From contig JAVHNS010000007.1 of the NCBI GenBank assembly GCA_036872755.1, positions 1,550,001 to 1,614,000 on the forward strand: DNA of 64,000 nucleotides, given 5' to 3'. Position numbers and translations under genes: made by a program. Source of the stretch: Orbilia blumenaviensis (Eukaryota; Ascomycota; Orbiliomycetes; Orbiliales; Orbiliaceae). Below the pieces are notes generated by a model. It saw only the letters and a list, made by a program, of their open reading frames with translations, ran no database searches and was not told the DNA's origin. Of the stretch, positions 62,308 to 64,000 are shown piece by piece. Within the stretch, counting starts at the first letter, position 1. Each line of letters opens with the position of its first letter.

Positions 62308-63757
62308 TTAATCCGTATCCTTTCCTTCGGGTTTATTTTCCAAGTCAAGGATAAATTGAAATTCTGCAGCACTGACAGGACTGACAGACAGCCTGGTTTG
62401 GCGGAAGAGAGCCATCTCCTTGAGGGCACCGCCGGAATGCGTCCTCAGTTCCGCCAGAGTAATTTGGCGTCCGAGCTTCCGGATAGGACTAAAGTTTTCC
62501 CATGCATGGCATCAATCAGGCAAATTCGTCAATCAAGATAACTTCCCGGGGGGTAGGAGAGTGTATCAAGCAATATTCGGGATGGTGTAAAAAATCTCTT
62601 TTAAAAAGGCTGTTATCGACATACCTGCAGTGTACAAGGTACCATCTAGGTTTCAATGTGGTTGCCTTTGAGTCGTAATACTTGGCTTGGGGGTCGAACT
62701 GGGACTCTATTCCAGAGATTAGCATCGACCAGCGATCCATGCCAAAGTTGAATAGTAAGCAATTTAAGCAAGTCGATATAACCCATGGACTAGCGTAAAC
62801 GAGAAGAAACGTGCAAAAAATAACCAAGGGACAGGAGGTTCCCTTACCATCAATTGAGGCATCGCGGGTAATTTCCATAACCCCAACAATTCCGGGCTCT
62901 TTACAATTCGAATGGTAGAAGAATGCCCTGTCTCCCACTTTCATTGACATCAAATGTTTCTGGAATACGATGTTAATCAGATGAGGGCCCGTTATTATCT
63001 CGAACTTTGTCATATAATCACGGCTAAAAGGCTACAATCTCGCTAAGAAACCACATGGCATGTGGGCAATCGCCTGACGGCCCATTTCCCAGTGCCGGAG
63101 CACTGGCAAATTGCGAGATGGCGTTCTTGACCTTAGTGCCGAAGCTAAAATTGAGTAAGAAGACACGGGAGCTGTTTGTTTGGTTCGAGCAAGTGGAGAT
63201 AGATTGATAGACATCTCAACGAAAGAAGGATAATGCTGGGGCGGCTGTGGGGGGGATGCAAGACAGGCAAGACAGACCTTTGCAACGTGGTTTCTGACAC
63301 CATCCCAACCGGCTGGACCGTCATGCTTGCAAAGGTCCTCATAGCTAAAGGCATCTGGCTCCGATTTCATAAGCCAGAACCCACCGGTTTCCCGAGCTTG
63401 CATAGAGTCTTCCTGCTTAACTGCCTCTTTGGAGGCCGAAGTGGAGCTGGGACTCAGTTTAGCATCGTCTAGTACATCCTCAGATTTGGCCGGCTTTGGC
63501 TTAGCCCTCGGCCTCGATGCCTTCTTGTTGGCGACTTTAGGAGGTTCTTCGCCTTCAGAGTCCTCCTGCTTGACCGGAATAGCCTTGGTCTGGTCAGGCA
63601 CAGATGTGTTGGTCAGCTTAGCCCGTTGGCTTCGACGCGTTGGTGGTGTCGTCGTTGTCGTCTGAGAATCATGTGCTGTCTCCTCGGTTTGTGTCCTGGC
63701 GCGCTTTCGGCGACCTCCAGATGCGGATGCAGATGGGGCAGAGGACGGAGGAGCCAT
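62308..63757 (-). CDS. EVE-domain protein (THYN1-like)
   Basis: Four exons (63757-63278, 62959-62848, 62706-62625, 62488-62308) join in frame to 284 aa. Residues 1-125 are disordered and basic (GGRRKRARTQ, TRRSQRAK, KKASRPRAKPKPAKSED), suggesting nuclear localisation and perhaps AT-hook-like DNA contact. The EVE domain (PUA-like fold that reads modified bases in relatives) starts at about 127: FWLMKSEPDAFSYEDL, GWDGVRNHVAK joined to KHLMSMKVGDRAFFYHSN, CKEPGIVGVMEI, QFDPQAKYYDSKAT and RWYLVHC. It closes with IRKLGRQITLAELR, then MALFRQTRLSVSPVSAAEF. The first intron is 318 nt, long for this window. The start was set at MAPPSSAPSAS; the frame is open 52 codons further but that part looks like leader. 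Function in fungi is unknown; base-modification reading is known only for relatives. Confidence 0.9.
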
Positions 63758-64000
63758 GACTGTCCTGCAGGTGAGGTCGGCCCGGAAGCCAATGGCACGT
63801 CGCTGATGGGGCCGATGCAATGGGATGTATGAAATCCGGAAAGAAGCGAGGCGAGGAAGAAACGTCAACAGCATCGAGACAACATGACAGACCTCGAGGA
63901 ATTTCGATCCCAAGTCTCGGCAGCTAGACCACTAGGCTTAATCTGATCCGTTCGCTTTCTCCTCTGTTTTGTTCACACCACACCACACCCTCGCACTATG

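Noticed and set aside
62356..62541. Plus-strand 61-codon ORF
   Set aside because: It overlaps the last coding exon of the EVE-domain gene on the other strand, which carries conserved family sequence.
62516..63013. Uninterrupted 165-codon frame as a separate gene
   Set aside because: It contains two exons of the EVE-domain gene read through introns; splicing restores the conserved domain.

Overview
The window is nuclear DNA of a filamentous ascomycete (Pezizomycotina type). Genes carry many short GT-AG introns, mostly 44-85 nt, with CTAAC/CTAAT-like branch sites. The set includes a DASH-complex subunit, a human-type soluble-domain Dpm1, a mitochondrial IleRS, mS26/Pet123 and a fungal bZIP factor. 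Spacing is loose: gene-free stretches of 2-7 kb are common, with poly-T/poly-A tracts and microsatellites. No transposon, rDNA or CRISPR is visible. I cannot place it below class level.

Left part (1-25 kb): a serine/proline-rich nuclear-type protein cut by the window edge; DUO1 (kinetochore) convergent with a PCI/CSN8-like protein; DPM1 (dolichol-phosphate mannose) divergent from the latter; a half-size ABCG transporter; a secreted Ser/Thr repeat protein with a Kex2-like site; methionine aminopeptidase 1; an ACC-synthase-like PLP enzyme; the mitoribosomal protein mS26/Pet123; a WD40 plus coiled-coil protein resembling NEDD1/GCP-WD; and pescadillo (NOP7). These are mostly housekeeping functions without operon-like logic.

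Middle part (25-49 kb): an intron-containing tRNA-Val(UAC); a very large uncharacterised protein with an alpha-helical N-terminal half, a C-x-C...C-x2-C zinc-site segment and a C-terminal WD40-like half; mitochondrial isoleucyl-tRNA synthetase with a Gcn4/CpcA-type TGACTCA just upstream; a DsbA-like thioredoxin-fold protein assembled from tiny exons; and a divergent pair of aldehyde dehydrogenases (mitochondrial SSADH and a 499-aa ALDH).

Right part (49-64 kb): about 7.4 kb without a convincing gene, then a bZIP transcription factor, another 4.4 kb gene-free stretch, and an EVE-domain (THYN1-like) protein on the minus strand.

All exon models were built by hand from splice consensus, reading-frame continuity and family motifs. 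In SSADH, ALDH, MetAP1 and IleRS the resulting protein restores the expected catalytic-residue spacing, which supports the models. I saw no clear novel defence or mobile system. The most unusual observations are the microexons (8, 20, 23 and 28 nt), the NEDD1-like fungal protein, the large zinc-site/WD40 protein and the secreted repeat protein.
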